Shown here piece after piece: positions 43,912 to 54,747 of a stretch of DNA of 64,000 nucleotides. The position numbers were made by a program, and so were the translations under genes. Below the pieces are notes generated by a model. The model worked only from the letters and a program-made list of their open reading frames with translations. It ran no database searches and was not told the origin of the DNA. Source of the DNA: Achatina immaculata (Eukaryota > Mollusca > Gastropoda > Stylommatophora > Achatinidae); NCBI GenBank assembly GCA_009760885.1, contig CM019713.1:6020996-6084995 (forward strand), in the 5' to 3' direction. Position 1 is the first letter of the stretch. Every line of letters starts with the position of its first letter.

Positions 43912-44704
43912 GCTAAAGAGCAAAATTGTAGAAACAGTCGGGTTTTTCTCCCTGATAGAAATCCATACTACTCTTCAAGTTTTTTTTTTCGTTTTCAGCG
44001 AAATTTTGCCTTCATTTTTTTCGGTTACACAGAACAGGTTCTTCTACTTGTCCTTGTCTTGAAGCCAGAGATCAGAGTGTGTTACGTGTCTTCTACCAGA
44101 TGTCTATTTTTCATCCTAGCATGCACTTTTTTCTTGCAATATCCTTCCGCGATTTTTTGTTGTTTCCCCTATACCACACGGCCCTGCGTCTCCACAAGTA
44201 AACTAACTCTGCCACGCGCGGTATACAACGATTACAGAATACATTATCGAATTCCAGCAACGATATATTACGTTATTGTGAATACGATTACACCGGATAT
44301 AATTGAACGGCTGAATACATTATCGAATACCGCCACACACGACGTAATTCAATGATGAATACATTAACGAATACGACCACACAAGATGCACTTCAATAAC
44401 TGAATACATTAACGAATACGACCACACAAGGTGTAATTTAATAACGGAATAGACTGAATAAATTAACGAAAATGACACGCGATATATTTTAGAGATAAAA
44501 TATGTTAGTGCATAGAACCCTACAAGACATTATCACATAGGATTGCACGCGAATTACAACCATACTTCACATGTCCGCTACTCAGAATTGAAACACTCTT
44601 GTAACATGGACCAATCATGGTCACATGCGATATTAGAACTGGCGAACACGAGAAGAAGTACCACAACACACAAAGAAGCAAGAATGACCACGTACCAGAA
44701 ACAA
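43912..44704. other. No recognised gene
   Basis: A 155-codon frame (43888-44355) starts in the GATG repeat and has no domain I recognise. From about 44280 to 44470 a loose repeat of GAATACATTAWCGAATACG with ACCACACAAG occurs three or four times. Confidence 0.5.
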
Positions 44705-44772
44705 TCTTCTTATATCTTATATCCTTCCCGTGCCGTTAAACGTCACATAGGGCTCGCAAAGTAGTTCGCCAA
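44705..44772 (-). mobile_element. Very short LINE subfamily B 3' end
   Basis: TCCCGTGCCGTTAAACGTCA then CATAGGGCTCGCAAAGTAGT and TCGCCAATTT match 24436-24488 with only a few differences. This is only the last ~68 bp of the element at 24436, including its GATATAAGATATAAG end: an extreme 5' truncation. Confidence 0.85.
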
Positions 44773-44984
44773 TTTCCAGAAACAATACCCACAACATAAA
44801 GTCATTTCCATGCGACATAGTAAGTAGCCTCAAAACTAGGACAATCTCTTGATTCAGTTTTTTTTTCCATTCTATTTTCTTTTTTCGTCACCTGAAAGCA
44901 CAAGGGGTAGTAAAAAAGTAATCGCAGAACGAAGGATATAATCACGTAAAAATGTATGAAAATACTTTTTGACTTGCACTCGAG

Positions 44985-45440
44985 TCTTTTCATGTATTTT
45001 TTTTCTGTGGTCATGTTTCTCCATAGATCTTTGCCCTTGATATTTTCTCATCAGCTCAGTCGATGGCCATCTCAGCAGACTGCCCATGATTTTTTTTTCT
45101 CTTGATCTTCCCATGCCTCTCTCTCCATTTATCTTCCCTGTTGTTATGATGTTTTAAAGCCCCCCCCCCCCTTCTCATTATATGACCAATGAGTGATTAC
45201 TATCGCCTTCTAATGGATTTAATTAGGTTCCTATCTACTTTGCTTTTCTTAGACATCCCCTGTTTGTCGTACTAGCTCTCCATAGGAGTGTTAACATTCT
45301 TCTAAGAACTACGTCTCTGCTGTCTATAGAAGTATTTGCATCAATGTTTTCTCTCTGTCCATGACTGCCTTCCATAGAGAGGATAGACTTTGTGCAGCAT
45401 TTTATGACTATTTTTATTTTTGTGGAGCTCAGTGACAGAA
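44985..45440 (-). mobile_element. Decayed LINE C-terminal region
   Basis: The minus strand reads DVVLRRMLTLLWRASTTNRG (about 45310-45250), CLRKA, then after breaks LENIITTGKINGERGMGRSR and EKKIMGSLLRWPSTELM. It is the same family as 14590 and 39060, with a C-run disrupting it at 45161-45171. Confidence 0.7.
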
Positions 45441-45479
45441 ATGCAAGCATTTTATAATTCCACAATATAGATTTTAAAA

Positions 45480-46120
45480 ATTCAACAAAGATTCAAAGGT
45501 TCAAAATCAGACTCCAGCGTCATTGCATTAAGGACATACCGCAGCATCCATCCAAAAATGTTTAGTATTAGTTCCAATCAAGTGTTGGTTCTTTACAATG
45601 CGTTTTCTGCCACGCACTGATCACATTTCCTACCTGCACTCTTAATTTGTCCTAGTTCCAGCAATCTCTTCACAATTACATTGTTCTTCTATTTCCGCTC
45701 TTCACTTTCCTGCAGTCCTTCCAGTACCGCTTTAGCAATGTCGCCCTTGTCCAGTCTCAATCTGCCGCTTATTTTAGCCTGTCCAGCAAGTCTGTCTGCC
45801 ACTTCATTGCCACGTACTCCCACATGCCCTGGACAATTAAGCCACGTTAGGCTCATCACAGCTGACTGGCTTAACAGATGAACCCATTCTTTTCGAAGCT
45901 TTTTTTTCCCTTAGTCTTACGAAGCATACTCCGTGAATCCGTCACAATGACGCCATTAACTACATCATTCCATCTTTGACAATACTAAACTTCTGTCTCA
46001 GGATCTGCCCTGTATTTATCCTTCTACGTGAAAATCCGCGCTGTAAGATTTGTGTTGACCGTCCGTTCTCTGCCATGCGCGGTACGCCTTGACTTAATGG
46101 CACAGCACAAGCTTTCACAA
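45480..46120 (-). mobile_element. LINE RNase H domain relic
   Basis: The minus strand reads GVIVTDSRSMLRK (about 45955-45917), a frameshift at an A-run, then SQSAVMSLTWLNCPGHVGVR and GNEVADRLAGQAKISGRLRL, then DKGDIAKAVLEGLQESEE. TDS and the later GHVGV-GNE-AD motif are the third and fourth catalytic blocks of the RNase H domain of I-like LINEs. The C-terminal ICQCVAENA-like part follows. It abuts another LINE at its 3' side. Confidence 0.8.
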
Positions 46121-46829
46121 GTCACAGTCTAAATACATGTCTATGACTTTGCCGTTGTGTCACGTGTCAAATTACCATTATATATATATTTTTTTTTTTG
46201 TTTGTTTGCTCGATCTTCTACTTTCGTCCTTATGCTTCATATTGTTTATGCGTACTGTAGTATTTTTATATAGAAAAGTGAAAATGATACGTTTATATCT
46301 TGCTACTGTTAATTATTTTAAAAACAAACTTGCCATGAAAATCTACTTAAATCTGCGTGTATCTCAAAGCTAATCATTCAGTCAAGAACCTTCGGATTGC
46401 ACATTAAAGAAGGAGAGCCGCATACTGCCCGGGGGCCTATGTATGTTATACTTCCAAGTTTAAGTGAAAAAAAAAACTCAGAAAGATGAGAAAAATAACG
46501 GCACAGAAATCCAATATCAAATTCTAAACAGCTATAAACTCTGTTCAACTATGATTTATAGAATAGACAAATGAAGACCTATATGGATCAATAAGCGTTC
46601 GGGACAATCATATCAGTTACAAGTATATCATTACCATTTCCAGTTTCATTTTCCCAAAATATTCCTGCTCATTGCTAGGACCAGATCATAAATGCTAGCA
46701 TCTACCATCAGGACAAAAGGCTTGCTGTTCTATGTTTGAGGTCATTGTGACCAAGGGGCTATAGGAAACTAAAAGTGGTGTCCTTTTTAGAGAACCAGGC
46801 CCTAGGGCCGATGTGAATTCTCGTCTGTG
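46121..46829. other. No recognised gene
   Basis: AT-rich; a 78-codon frame (46137-46373) is hydrophobic but unrecognised. Confidence 0.4.
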
Positions 46830-47402
46830 TCTGGGCTGGAGAGAGAGAGGGGGGAGAGAGGTAGAGCAAGAGAGAGAATGAGAGACAAAAGGAGGGTGTG
46901 TGAGAAAGAGAGAGGGAGAAAGGGAGAGAGAGCAAGATAGATAATGAGAGACAGAAGGTGTGTGTGTGAGAGAGAGAGAGAAAGGGAGGAAGGGAGGGAG
47001 AGCAAGAGAGAGATTGAGAGACATAAGGCGTGTGTGAGAGAGAGAGAGAGGGAGGAAGGGAGGAAGGGAAGGGGAGCAAGAGAGAGAATGAGAGACAGAA
47101 GGTGTGTGTGAGAGAGAGAAGGAGGAAGGGAAGGAGAGCAAGAGAGAGAATGAGAGACAGAAGGTGTGTGTGTGTGAGAAAGAAAGAGAGAGAAAGGGAG
47201 GGAGACAAGTGAGAGAATGAGAAAGACAGAAGGCGTGTGAGAGAGAGAGAGAGGAAGGGAGGGAGGGAGAGTAAGAGAGAGAATGAGAGACAGAAGGTGT
47301 GTGTGAGAGAAAGACAGAGGGAGGAAGGGAGGGAGAGTAAGAGAGAGAATGAGAGACAGAATGTGTGTGTGTGTGTGAGGGAGAGAGAGAGAGAAACGGA
47401 CG
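46830..47402. repeat. ~570-bp GA-rich tail expansion
   Basis: Purine-rich units of about 60-70 bp carrying GAGAGAATGAGAGACAGAAG then GTGTGTGTGAGAG. It starts exactly at the 3' end of the minus-strand retroelement at 47403 and is best read as its expanded simple-repeat tail. The 218-236 codon minus frames (SLSHTHTPSVSHSLS) are artefacts. Confidence 0.85.
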
Positions 47403-47720
47403 CAAGAACGAACAAACTTTATTTTCAAAGGGTTAGGGATTGGGCTTGCAGGTCCTTCTAACATTCTGCCCTTCATCATACAACTTCCACTCTGTCAGAC
47501 ATTCAGCATTACATAATAAGCATGAAGAAGAAAGAAAATAATAAATAAACTCTTGTCCAAAAGCTTCACACTCTTCTTTATGTGACTACATGCAATAAAC
47601 TTATATTACATTGCCACGCTTATTAGAAACTAACACTTTTGTAATAAAGCAATATACAAGATATAACAATCGACCCATTCTTTATACCAATTTAGACAGT
47701 ACATATATTTTATATCATAT
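47403..47720 (-). mobile_element. Retroelement 3' end, copy 3 of the AATAAAG family
   Basis: On the plus strand AACAAACTTTATTTTCAAAG, then ATTCTGCCCTTCATCATACA, then CTTCACACTCTTCTTTATGT. It matches copy 1 (480-750) over about 250 bp in the same orientation. No clear RT coding remains upstream. Confidence 0.8.
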
Positions 47721-47732
47721 ACATATTTGCAA

Positions 47733-47737
<5 letters not shown>

Positions 47738-47776
<39 letters not shown>

Positions 47777-47785
47777 ATATATATT
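47738..47785. repeat. (AT)n tract
   Basis: Alternating TA run with a TGTATG interruption. Confidence 0.95.
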
Positions 47786-47929
47786 TGTAGATCACGTACA
47801 CATATTCATACAAATGTTCACGTACATACAGACACATATACAAATGCGATAGAGACATATAGTCCATCTTTAACAGATACTCAAAAGTTTGAAAAAGTCT
47901 GCAGTTATAAGAAGGAGCTTACGAGTAAT

Positions 47930-48690
47930 AGAAAGACAGACAGACGGATAGTAAAAGGGAGACAGAAAGTGAAAAACAGAGATCAAAGAAAGAGAGAAAC
48001 GGGAAGTGAAAGAGAGAGCAAGAGAGAGATATATATATAGAGTGAAAGAGGGAAAAAAGATAGAGAGGGAAAGAGGATGAAAGAGAGAAAAAGAGAGACA
48101 GAAACAGAGAGTTAAAGAGGGGAAAAATAGGAGACAGATTGAAAGAGAGAAAAAGAGAAAGATAGACAGAGAGTGAAAGAGGAAAAAGAGAGAGAGGGAA
48201 GGATAGTGAAAGAGAGAAAATGTGAGAGAGAGTCAGAGAGTGAAAGAGGGAAAAGAGAGAGAGAGACAGAGTGAACGAGGGAAAAAAGAGAGAGAGGGAA
48301 TGAAAGAGAGAAAAAGAGAGAGAGAGAGAGTGAAAGAGGGAGAAAAGAGAGAGAGAGAAAGAGAGTCAAAGAGAGAAAAAGAGAGAGACAGAAAGCGAAA
48401 GAGGGAAAAAAGAGAGGGGGAAAGAGAGTGAAAGAGAGAAAAAGAGACAGAGGGAAAGAGAGTGAAAGAGAGAAAAAGAGACAGAGAGTGAAAGAAGGAA
48501 AAAGGAGAGAGACAGAGTGAAAGAGAGAAAAAGAGACAGACAGAGAGAGAGAGCAAGACAGTTGAGTAAGAGACACCAAAAGAGACAGACAAAAGCAAGA
48601 GAGAGAGATAGCAAGAGAGACAGAGAGATAGAAAATAAGACCAAGAAAGAAAGAAAGACATAAAGTATGTGTATGTTTGTGTGTGAGCGA
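47930..48690. repeat. ~760-bp purine (GA) tract
   Basis: Nearly uninterrupted purine strand of GAGTGAAAGAGAGAAAAAGA and GACAGA units about 28-60 bp long. Minus-strand frames of 155-172 codons (Phe/Leu/Ser) are artefacts. The strand asymmetry and mirror repeats make it a candidate for triplex (H-DNA) formation. Confidence 0.9.
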
Positions 48691-48773
48691 GAGAGAGCAT
48701 GGATAACTTGTGAAAACTTCAGCTTTATGCTAAGAACACTTAAAAAAAAACAACAGAAGCGACTGTAATATTT

Positions 48774-48878
48774 GCGCGCACGCCCGCCCGCCCGCACGCA
48801 CGCACGCACGCACGCAAACACAAACAAACAAACAAACAAACAAAGAAACAAACAAACAAGCAAATAAACAAACAAACG
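48774..48878. repeat. Compound (CCCG)n/(CACG)n/(AAAC)n microsatellite
   Basis: Successive blocks of CGCC, GCAC and AACA tetranucleotides, each related by single changes. Confidence 0.95.
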
Positions 48879-48954
48879 TTTCATCGCTCATACACACATA
48901 AAAACACGAGCATAACTTTGTGTGTGTGTGTCCATTTCCCTTGCAGGTTACTGT

Positions 48955-49059
48955 GCTTGGTAACTACATTTCTTGCACGGTTGATTGCTACATTTCCTGC
49001 ACGGTTGATTGCTACATTTCTTGCACAGCACAGTCATTACTGTTAGGACAGTGTTCGAT

Positions 49060-49110
<51 letters not shown>
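48955..49110. repeat. 24-bp repeat (3 units) and (TC)n
   Basis: TGCTACATTTCTTGCACGGT TGAT units at about 48963-49030, then GATAAATAC followed by (TC)n at 49067-49110. The AATAAA-like box next to the TC tract resembles a retroelement tail, but no upstream element is recognised. Confidence 0.7.
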
Positions 49111-49113
<3 letters not shown>

Positions 49114-49849
49114 CAAGAGAAGAAGGAAGGAAGATTTATATACGAAAGACCGACATAAAAGACCCAGTCGATGTAATGGAACAAATAGTCAAATAAATTC
49201 AGCAGTAAAACGGACATAGACAGACATAAATATATGCACAGATTAATCGGCTAGCAGGAATTCCAGGACACTCGGAAAATAAATGAATCAAATTAGGCTA
49301 GATCGTAACTGTATCTCCCGCATGCATGCGCCCCCCTACAGGATAGACCCGGATATCAAAAGCAAATCTATAAACGGACTTGTCCCGAGGAAAATGGATT
49401 GATTTACAGGAAGACTGATGACAAGGGCACACAAGACAGACTAAATCTGTCTGTATTTCTATCTCCCCACCACTCACCCCTTTCTTCTAATGCCTGCTCT
49501 GTCTGGTTATCGCGCTGGTATTTAGTCTGCAGACCTCTCTATTAGTCTTTAATTCTTTCACTATCTGTCACTCCCCATATTTTTTTCTCCATTCTGTGGG
49601 CTTTCATCCCGTCCTTGTCTGTTCATTCTTTGCGTTTTCTTACTCCAGCAGTTTCTGGTTTCATTTTCATTTATATCGTTTTCTATTCTATGTGGGATTT
49701 TCCCTTCCCCCCCCCCCCGCCCCCCCCCTCCCCAAAAAAAATCTAAATTCCAGAGTTTTTCTCTCTATCTTTTCTTCATTTCCTTTTTCCTTTAGCTCCT
49801 CCAATAATAAGCCATCGGTTCCTTTTCTCTAGTTCTGTCTTTTTACTCC
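49111..49849. other. No recognised gene
   Basis: Ordinary sequence, then a C/G/A homopolymer cluster at 49705-49741. Confidence 0.4.
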
Positions 49850-50320
49850 TTTCTCTTTCTCTCTCTCACTCACTCTCTTTCTCTCTCGCTCCTATTTTCT
49901 CTATTTTCCTTTGTATCTTCTCTCTCTCTCTTTCTCTTTCTCTCTCGCTTCCTTTTTCTTTGTCTTCCTTTGTCTCTTCTCTCTCTCTCTTTTCCCCTAG
50001 CTCTCTTTTTTTTCTTTGTCTTCCTTTGTCTCTTGTCTCTCTCTTTCTCTTTCTCCCTAGCTCTCTTGTTTCTTTGTCTCTTGTCTCTCTCTTTCTCCTT
50101 TGCTCTCTTTTTCTCTGTCTTCCTGTGTCTCTTTTCTCTCTCTCTTTCTTTTTCTCCAAGGTTCCTTTTTTTCTCTGTCTTCCTTTGTCTCTTTCTCTTT
50201 TTCCCTCGCTCTCTTTTTTTCCTCTGTCTTCCTTTGTCTCATGCCTCTGTTTCGTTCTCGTTCGCTCTCTTTTTTCTTTCTTCTCTCTTTCTCTCTCTCT
50301 CTCTCTCCATAGAACGTTCA
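49850..50320. repeat. ~470-bp pyrimidine (CT) tract
   Basis: Units of about 50-65 bp (TTTTTCTTTGTCTTCCTTTG TCTC then TCTCTCTCTTTCTC). It is the opposite strand bias to the purine tract at 47930. Frames of 137-166 codons are artefacts. Confidence 0.9.
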
Positions 50321-50403
50321 TTTATATGTGTGTGCTGGTTTCATATCGCAGTTTTCTTTTCCAACTCAAAACGTCAAAGCTAATCATAAATTTAGTTGAA
50401 TTT

Positions 50404-50698
50404 AAAAATGAAAAGCAAGTTAGGACCGACATCTCTCACTGTGGACACATCTACACATGATCCTGCTTCCCTCCCCTGAAGAAATCCCACAGCAGCCAGA
50501 GATTGGTTAAATACAATTTTCTCTTGTTGCCCCGTGATTAGATATTTCTACATACAACTTTCTCTTGTTGCCCCGTGCTTAGGTGTTTCTTAATAAAATG
50601 AAAAGCAAGTTAGGACCGACATCTCTCACTGTGGACACATCTACGCGTGTTCCTGCTTCCCTCCCCTGAAGAAATCCCACAGCAGCCAGAGATTGGTG
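50404..50698. repeat. 190-bp tandem duplication (1.5 copies)
   Basis: AAAATGAAAAGCAAGTTAGG through CAGCAGCCAGAGATTGGT occurs at 50405 and again 190 bp later. Inside unit 1 a 37-bp segment (TTCTCTTGTTGCCCCGTG) is itself duplicated. Confidence 0.95.
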
Positions 50699-51179
50699 AC
50701 ACCTGTTCGATGTAGGCAATAGCACACGCTGACTTTACACTGACTAATCCACTAATGGAAATCTTAGAGCAGGTGCAAGCAGCACCCGTCGAGAAGCTTT
50801 GGGAGGCAGTGTTGTACCCCTCTCAATGTAGTTCACCGAGTACCCATTTTCAAAACTCGGGTAAAGTGGATGTTCTGCCACCCGGCGCTGGTGCCTGGTC
50901 GAGGCGTGGTAGCTTGAGTAACCTGACCACCCCCAGAGCTGTACCAGCGGCAGTTCTACTTCCAGCAGGTTCAACCAAGCTGGGAAGGTTTGCTGGGATA
51001 TGGTTCAGATGAACCCTGGCACACTGGTCCTCAAGGTTGGGGTTTGGAGCATAGGGTAAATAATCCCATCTCCGCTAATAAAAAAAAAAATAATTAGTAT
51101 TATAGAACAGAGAAGCCTCGACATTGGACGGATAAGAACTGATTTCTACCTTGGAATGTCAAAACTGTTAAACAAGAAT
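50699..51179. other. G+C-richer segment ending in AATAAAAAAAAAA
   Basis: 50700-51075 is more G+C rich and ends with GCTAATAAAAAAAAAATAAT (51074-51093), like a poly(A)-tailed retrocopy or the 3' end of an element. Opposing 76-85 codon frames have no recognised domain. Confidence 0.4.
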
Positions 51180-51345
51180 TGAAGGAAACAAGGTCGAGAG
51201 GTAGATCAAGGCTGGACGGAGATACAACATGGAAGAGGATATACCGTGTCACCTACTGCAGAAAGAAGATTAGGAATAGGTAGGAATGGATGCGAATTTT
51301 ATCTGAAACAATCAGCCTTAATGGCTCCAAAGATGAGACGAACGA
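51180..51345 (+). mobile_element. LINE C-terminal fragment (same family as 15988)
   Basis: The plus strand reads RSRGRSRLDGDTTWKRIYRV, TYCRKKIRNR, then WMRILSETISLNGSKDETN. It is collinear with the minus-strand relic at 16030-16230, including the L(S/D)GS end. No GAA tail is evident. Confidence 0.6.
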
Positions 51346-51501
51346 CAGACGTTGGGACAGAATGCACTACTTTCAGTCCCAGAAACTGCGTCGTTACTGA
51401 TTTGGCCACTCCCATTGCTGATGTGATTGTTCTAAATTTCTAGCAAACTCTTTCTTCCCTCAAGGCATCATTTCAGCATCTGCACTCTTTTCCTCCTTCT
51501 C

Positions 51502-51672
<171 letters not shown>

Positions 51673-52154
51673 TTTCGTATTCAGTCCCTTCTTTCTCAGT
51701 TTGCCTATTCCTTATCCCACGTTAAAATTTAATTCCACGAGTTTGGAGTTCTCTCATATAAGTTTCCTCACTGCCTCTGCTCTATTTTCACTTGTCAAAA
51801 GCTCCTCCCCTACTCACTCAACTTACCTGCTCGCCCTAATTACCTTCTTTCTTCACTTTACGTCATTGTACCATCAATCAATCTCTAGGCAACCAAAATC
51901 CAAATGACTACACAGGTATACCCCGCTTTCTGAAAGTTCGCTTTACTTCACTTCGTTTTTATGAAAGATCTAAAGACGATTCCCCGGATTAGGGACGTTC
52001 GACTTATGTAAAATCCGTACTTACGAATGACCCCATTAAACTTTATTATATTAAAAATTCTAGTTACATGTAATGGTTCTTAAAGCATATAGGCATGATT
52101 TCGTGCTGCGCATCAAAATATTACTCGGTCACGGCAGATCATCTGTTTATTTCG
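51673..52154. other. No gene; possible MITE edge at 51910-52060
   Basis: CAGGTATACCCCGCTTTCTG and TCGACTTATGTAAAATCCGT are CpG-containing, structured-looking segments reminiscent of MITE termini. A comparable TTCGTTTTACGTACAAAGCG segment lies at 53321, beyond the Helitron-like element. The link is tentative. Confidence 0.3.
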
Positions 52155-52156
52155 TA

Positions 52157-52193
<37 letters not shown>

Positions 52194-53241
52194 ATATATG
52201 GATGTATGTATGTTCCAACATCAATGTGGAACGCCTGGAGCAATTTCAACCAAACTTGGTACACACATGATTCACAATCTGGAAATGTATAATGTGGTGG
52301 TAAGACACTCCTATCTCCCCTAGGGGTAGGGAGTGACTTGTACACATAATCTAAAACAAACCATAGTAAAACTAGCCCTGTAAAGGATATAACTCCCGTT
52401 ATATTTATGCGCAATGTCTGCATCGAGCTTGCCGGATAGCACTAAAATGAAGAGACTCTGTATAACCTTCTAGAAGGTTGTGGATATGAATATAACTCAG
52501 TAGAACCCTCTGGAAATTTTTAAAAACAATCTGGAAAAAAATGCTGGGAAATAAGACAACCCTTGCACCCCTAGGGGGGCCTGGAGCGAGGTGGGATGGG
52601 GGTGACATGTAAAAACAATCGAAAAGACCGATATCAGTGTCGAATCCATAGTAGTTCTGGGGTCGCTGAGATCAATACTGACACTCCTGATGCTGTTTAA
52701 GTCCAAGTTCAGCTCCCATCGGCATAGGGGGTTCCGGGCTGGGGGTGGGATGGGGGTGACATGTACAAAGAGAGAGAGAAAGAGGGAGAGAGATGTATTG
52801 AGAGAGGAAAGAAACAGAGAGGGGGAGAGAGCTAGAGAGAGGGACTGAGAGAGAGAAGAGGAGAAAGAGGAGAGACAGGGTGAACGAGACAGATAGAGAG
52901 GAACTGAGGGATAGGGACAGAAAGAGACAGAGAGAGAGAGAGGGAGAGAGACTGATTTGAGATAGCCATGTTTCTCCCACCGACAACTTTATGTTGCTTG
53001 CTCATTGATGGGTTCACCCAAGAATTTATTTATTCTTGCTCCTGGAGGTGAAATTTAAAATGTTGCTTATAATCAAGTTTTGAATTAAGTTAATATTATA
53101 GCGAATTTGTAAAATCATGCTTTTAAATACCTGTAAATAAAATTACTTAGATAGTACACTAGAGACAGAATTCATTCATTTTCCTGTCTAACAGACGATT
53201 GGGATAAACAAATATCCGGGCAACGCTGGGTAATTAGCTAG
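52155..53241 (+). mobile_element. Helitron-like non-autonomous element
   Basis: The 3' end has a short hairpin (ATCCGG GCAACG CTGGGT, 53214-53231) followed by AATTAG and CTAG at 53238-53241, then T. That is the hairpin-CTRR-T structure of Helitrons. The 5' part (about 52211-52330) has GGAACGCCTGGAGCAATTTC and AACCAAACTTGGTACACACA, typical of Helitron-derived repeats in invertebrates. Inside are two CCCTAGGGG-containing segments and a GA tract (52765-52950). The 5' end near the (AT)n at 52157-52198 is uncertain, and no Rep/helicase frame is present. Confidence 0.6.
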
Positions 53242-53654
53242 TTTTATACATAAAAAAAGCACACTATATAATATATACATTTGACAAACTGACGGCAGAT
53301 AGGAAACCTACGTAACTGTTTCGTTTTACGTACAAAGCGAACTTGCGAACGGAGTTCGGAATGAAACTAATTTGTAACCATAGACTTCTTCCGACATCAC
53401 TACTAGTACCTGTTTTCGCTAACGGAAGAAATCCTTTAGGATCTGTTGCATGTTCCGTTGGAATTCTGCATCACATGTGCTTTTAAATACATACATTTTT
53501 TTTAAGTGACCACGGCCTTTACGTCTGAAGACTCTCGAGATCCACTTTCAGGTTATCTAGGATCTAATTTCACCCCAAGATCCAAGTTTAAAAACAAAAA
53601 CCTCTGGACTGAACTACTCGCGCCTCTCCATAGTGAAACAGAATATCACAGTTG
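53242..53654. other. No recognised gene
   Basis: Contains GTACCTGTTTTCGCTAACGG (53406-53425), possibly part of a MITE together with 51910. The 78-codon frame at 53506-53742 runs into the 41-bp array. Confidence 0.35.
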
Positions 53655-54345
53655 TATTAAGTGGCATCAAAAGGCAGGGCAACAAGAGAAGCTTGTATTA
53701 AGAGTCATCAAAAGGCAGGGCAACAAGAGAAACTTGTATTAAGAGGCATCAAAAGGCAGGGCAACAAGAGAAACTTGTATTAAGAGGCATCAAAAGGCAG
53801 GGCAACAAGAGAAGCTTGTATTAAGAAACATCTAAACACGGGGCTACAAGAGAAACTAGTGTTAAGAAACATCTAAACACGGGGCAACAAGAGAAACTAG
53901 TATTAAGAAACATCTAAACACGGGGCAACAAGAGAAACTTGTATTAAGAAACATCTAAACACGGGGCAACAAGAGAAACTTGTATTAAGAAACATCTAAA
54001 CACGCAGCAACAAGAGACACTTGCAATAAGAAACGTCTAAACACGAGGCAACAAGAGAAATTTGTATTAAGAAACATCTAAACACGGGGTAACAAGAGAA
54101 TCTTGTATTAAGAAACACCTAAACACGGGGCAACAAGAGAAACTTGTATTAAGAAACATCTAAATACGGGGCAACAGGAGAACCTTGTATTAAGAAACAT
54201 CTAAACACGGGGTAACAAGAGAATCTTGTATTAAGAAACACCTAAACACGGGGCAACAAGAGAAACTTGTATTAAGAAACATCTAAATACGGGGCAGCAA
54301 GAGAAAATTGTATTTAGAAGCATCTAAACACAGGGCAACAAGATA
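53655..54345. repeat. 41-bp minisatellite with higher-order structure, about 17 units
   Basis: The unit is AGAAACTTGTATTAAGAAAC then ATCTAAACACGGGGCAACAAG. The first four units are a separate sub-type (GGCATCAAAAGGCAGGG). At 54089-54300 a three-unit block of 123 bp, marked by AATCTTG, ACACCTAAAC and AAATACG, is repeated as a whole. Confidence 0.95.
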
Positions 54346-54747
54346 ATAACAAATAAGGCAAGGAATCTTCCATCTTACCTAGGGCACGTTCTGGCGTAGA
54401 ATACACCACAATCTGTGATGTGTGACCTATTTTTTTCTTTCTGCCTGACGAAGATAATTAACCGGCATCAATGTGGTGCTACGCTCCAAGCACTTCTTGA
54501 TTGCATATAATCTGGCACCGAGTTCACGAAATCTCGTCAAATCTCATCAAATCTCGTCAAAGTTGTTCTTGTTTGCCTCAAAATGTGGTTACTGCATGCG
54601 CAGGGTGAATATATGATTAAATGACGTTTCAGAGATAACTTTTCAGAAATGCGTCTAAACTGTACGTATCTTTTAAAACCTGTACAAGTATATAATTTAA
54701 TACTGTGGATGTGGAGGCCGAAGAAGCTCTTCAGTTTGGCAGTCAGA
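54346..54747. other. No recognised gene
   Basis: A 12-bp repeat (AAATCTCGTCAA, three copies) lies at 54527-54562. Otherwise ordinary. Confidence 0.5.

Noticed and set aside
43510..43923. 137-codon HPSI/YLSI frame
   Set aside because: GATG/GATA microsatellite translation.
46695..48884. Several 155-236 codon Ser/Leu/Phe-rich frames
   Set aside because: GA/CT low-complexity DNA translated on the pyrimidine strand.
49866..50460. 151-166 codon Arg/Glu/Lys-rich and Ser/Phe/Leu-rich frames
   Set aside because: CT/GA tract; no heterogeneous sequence.
53655..54345. CRISPR-like array
   Set aside because: Contiguous 41-bp tandem units without spacers.
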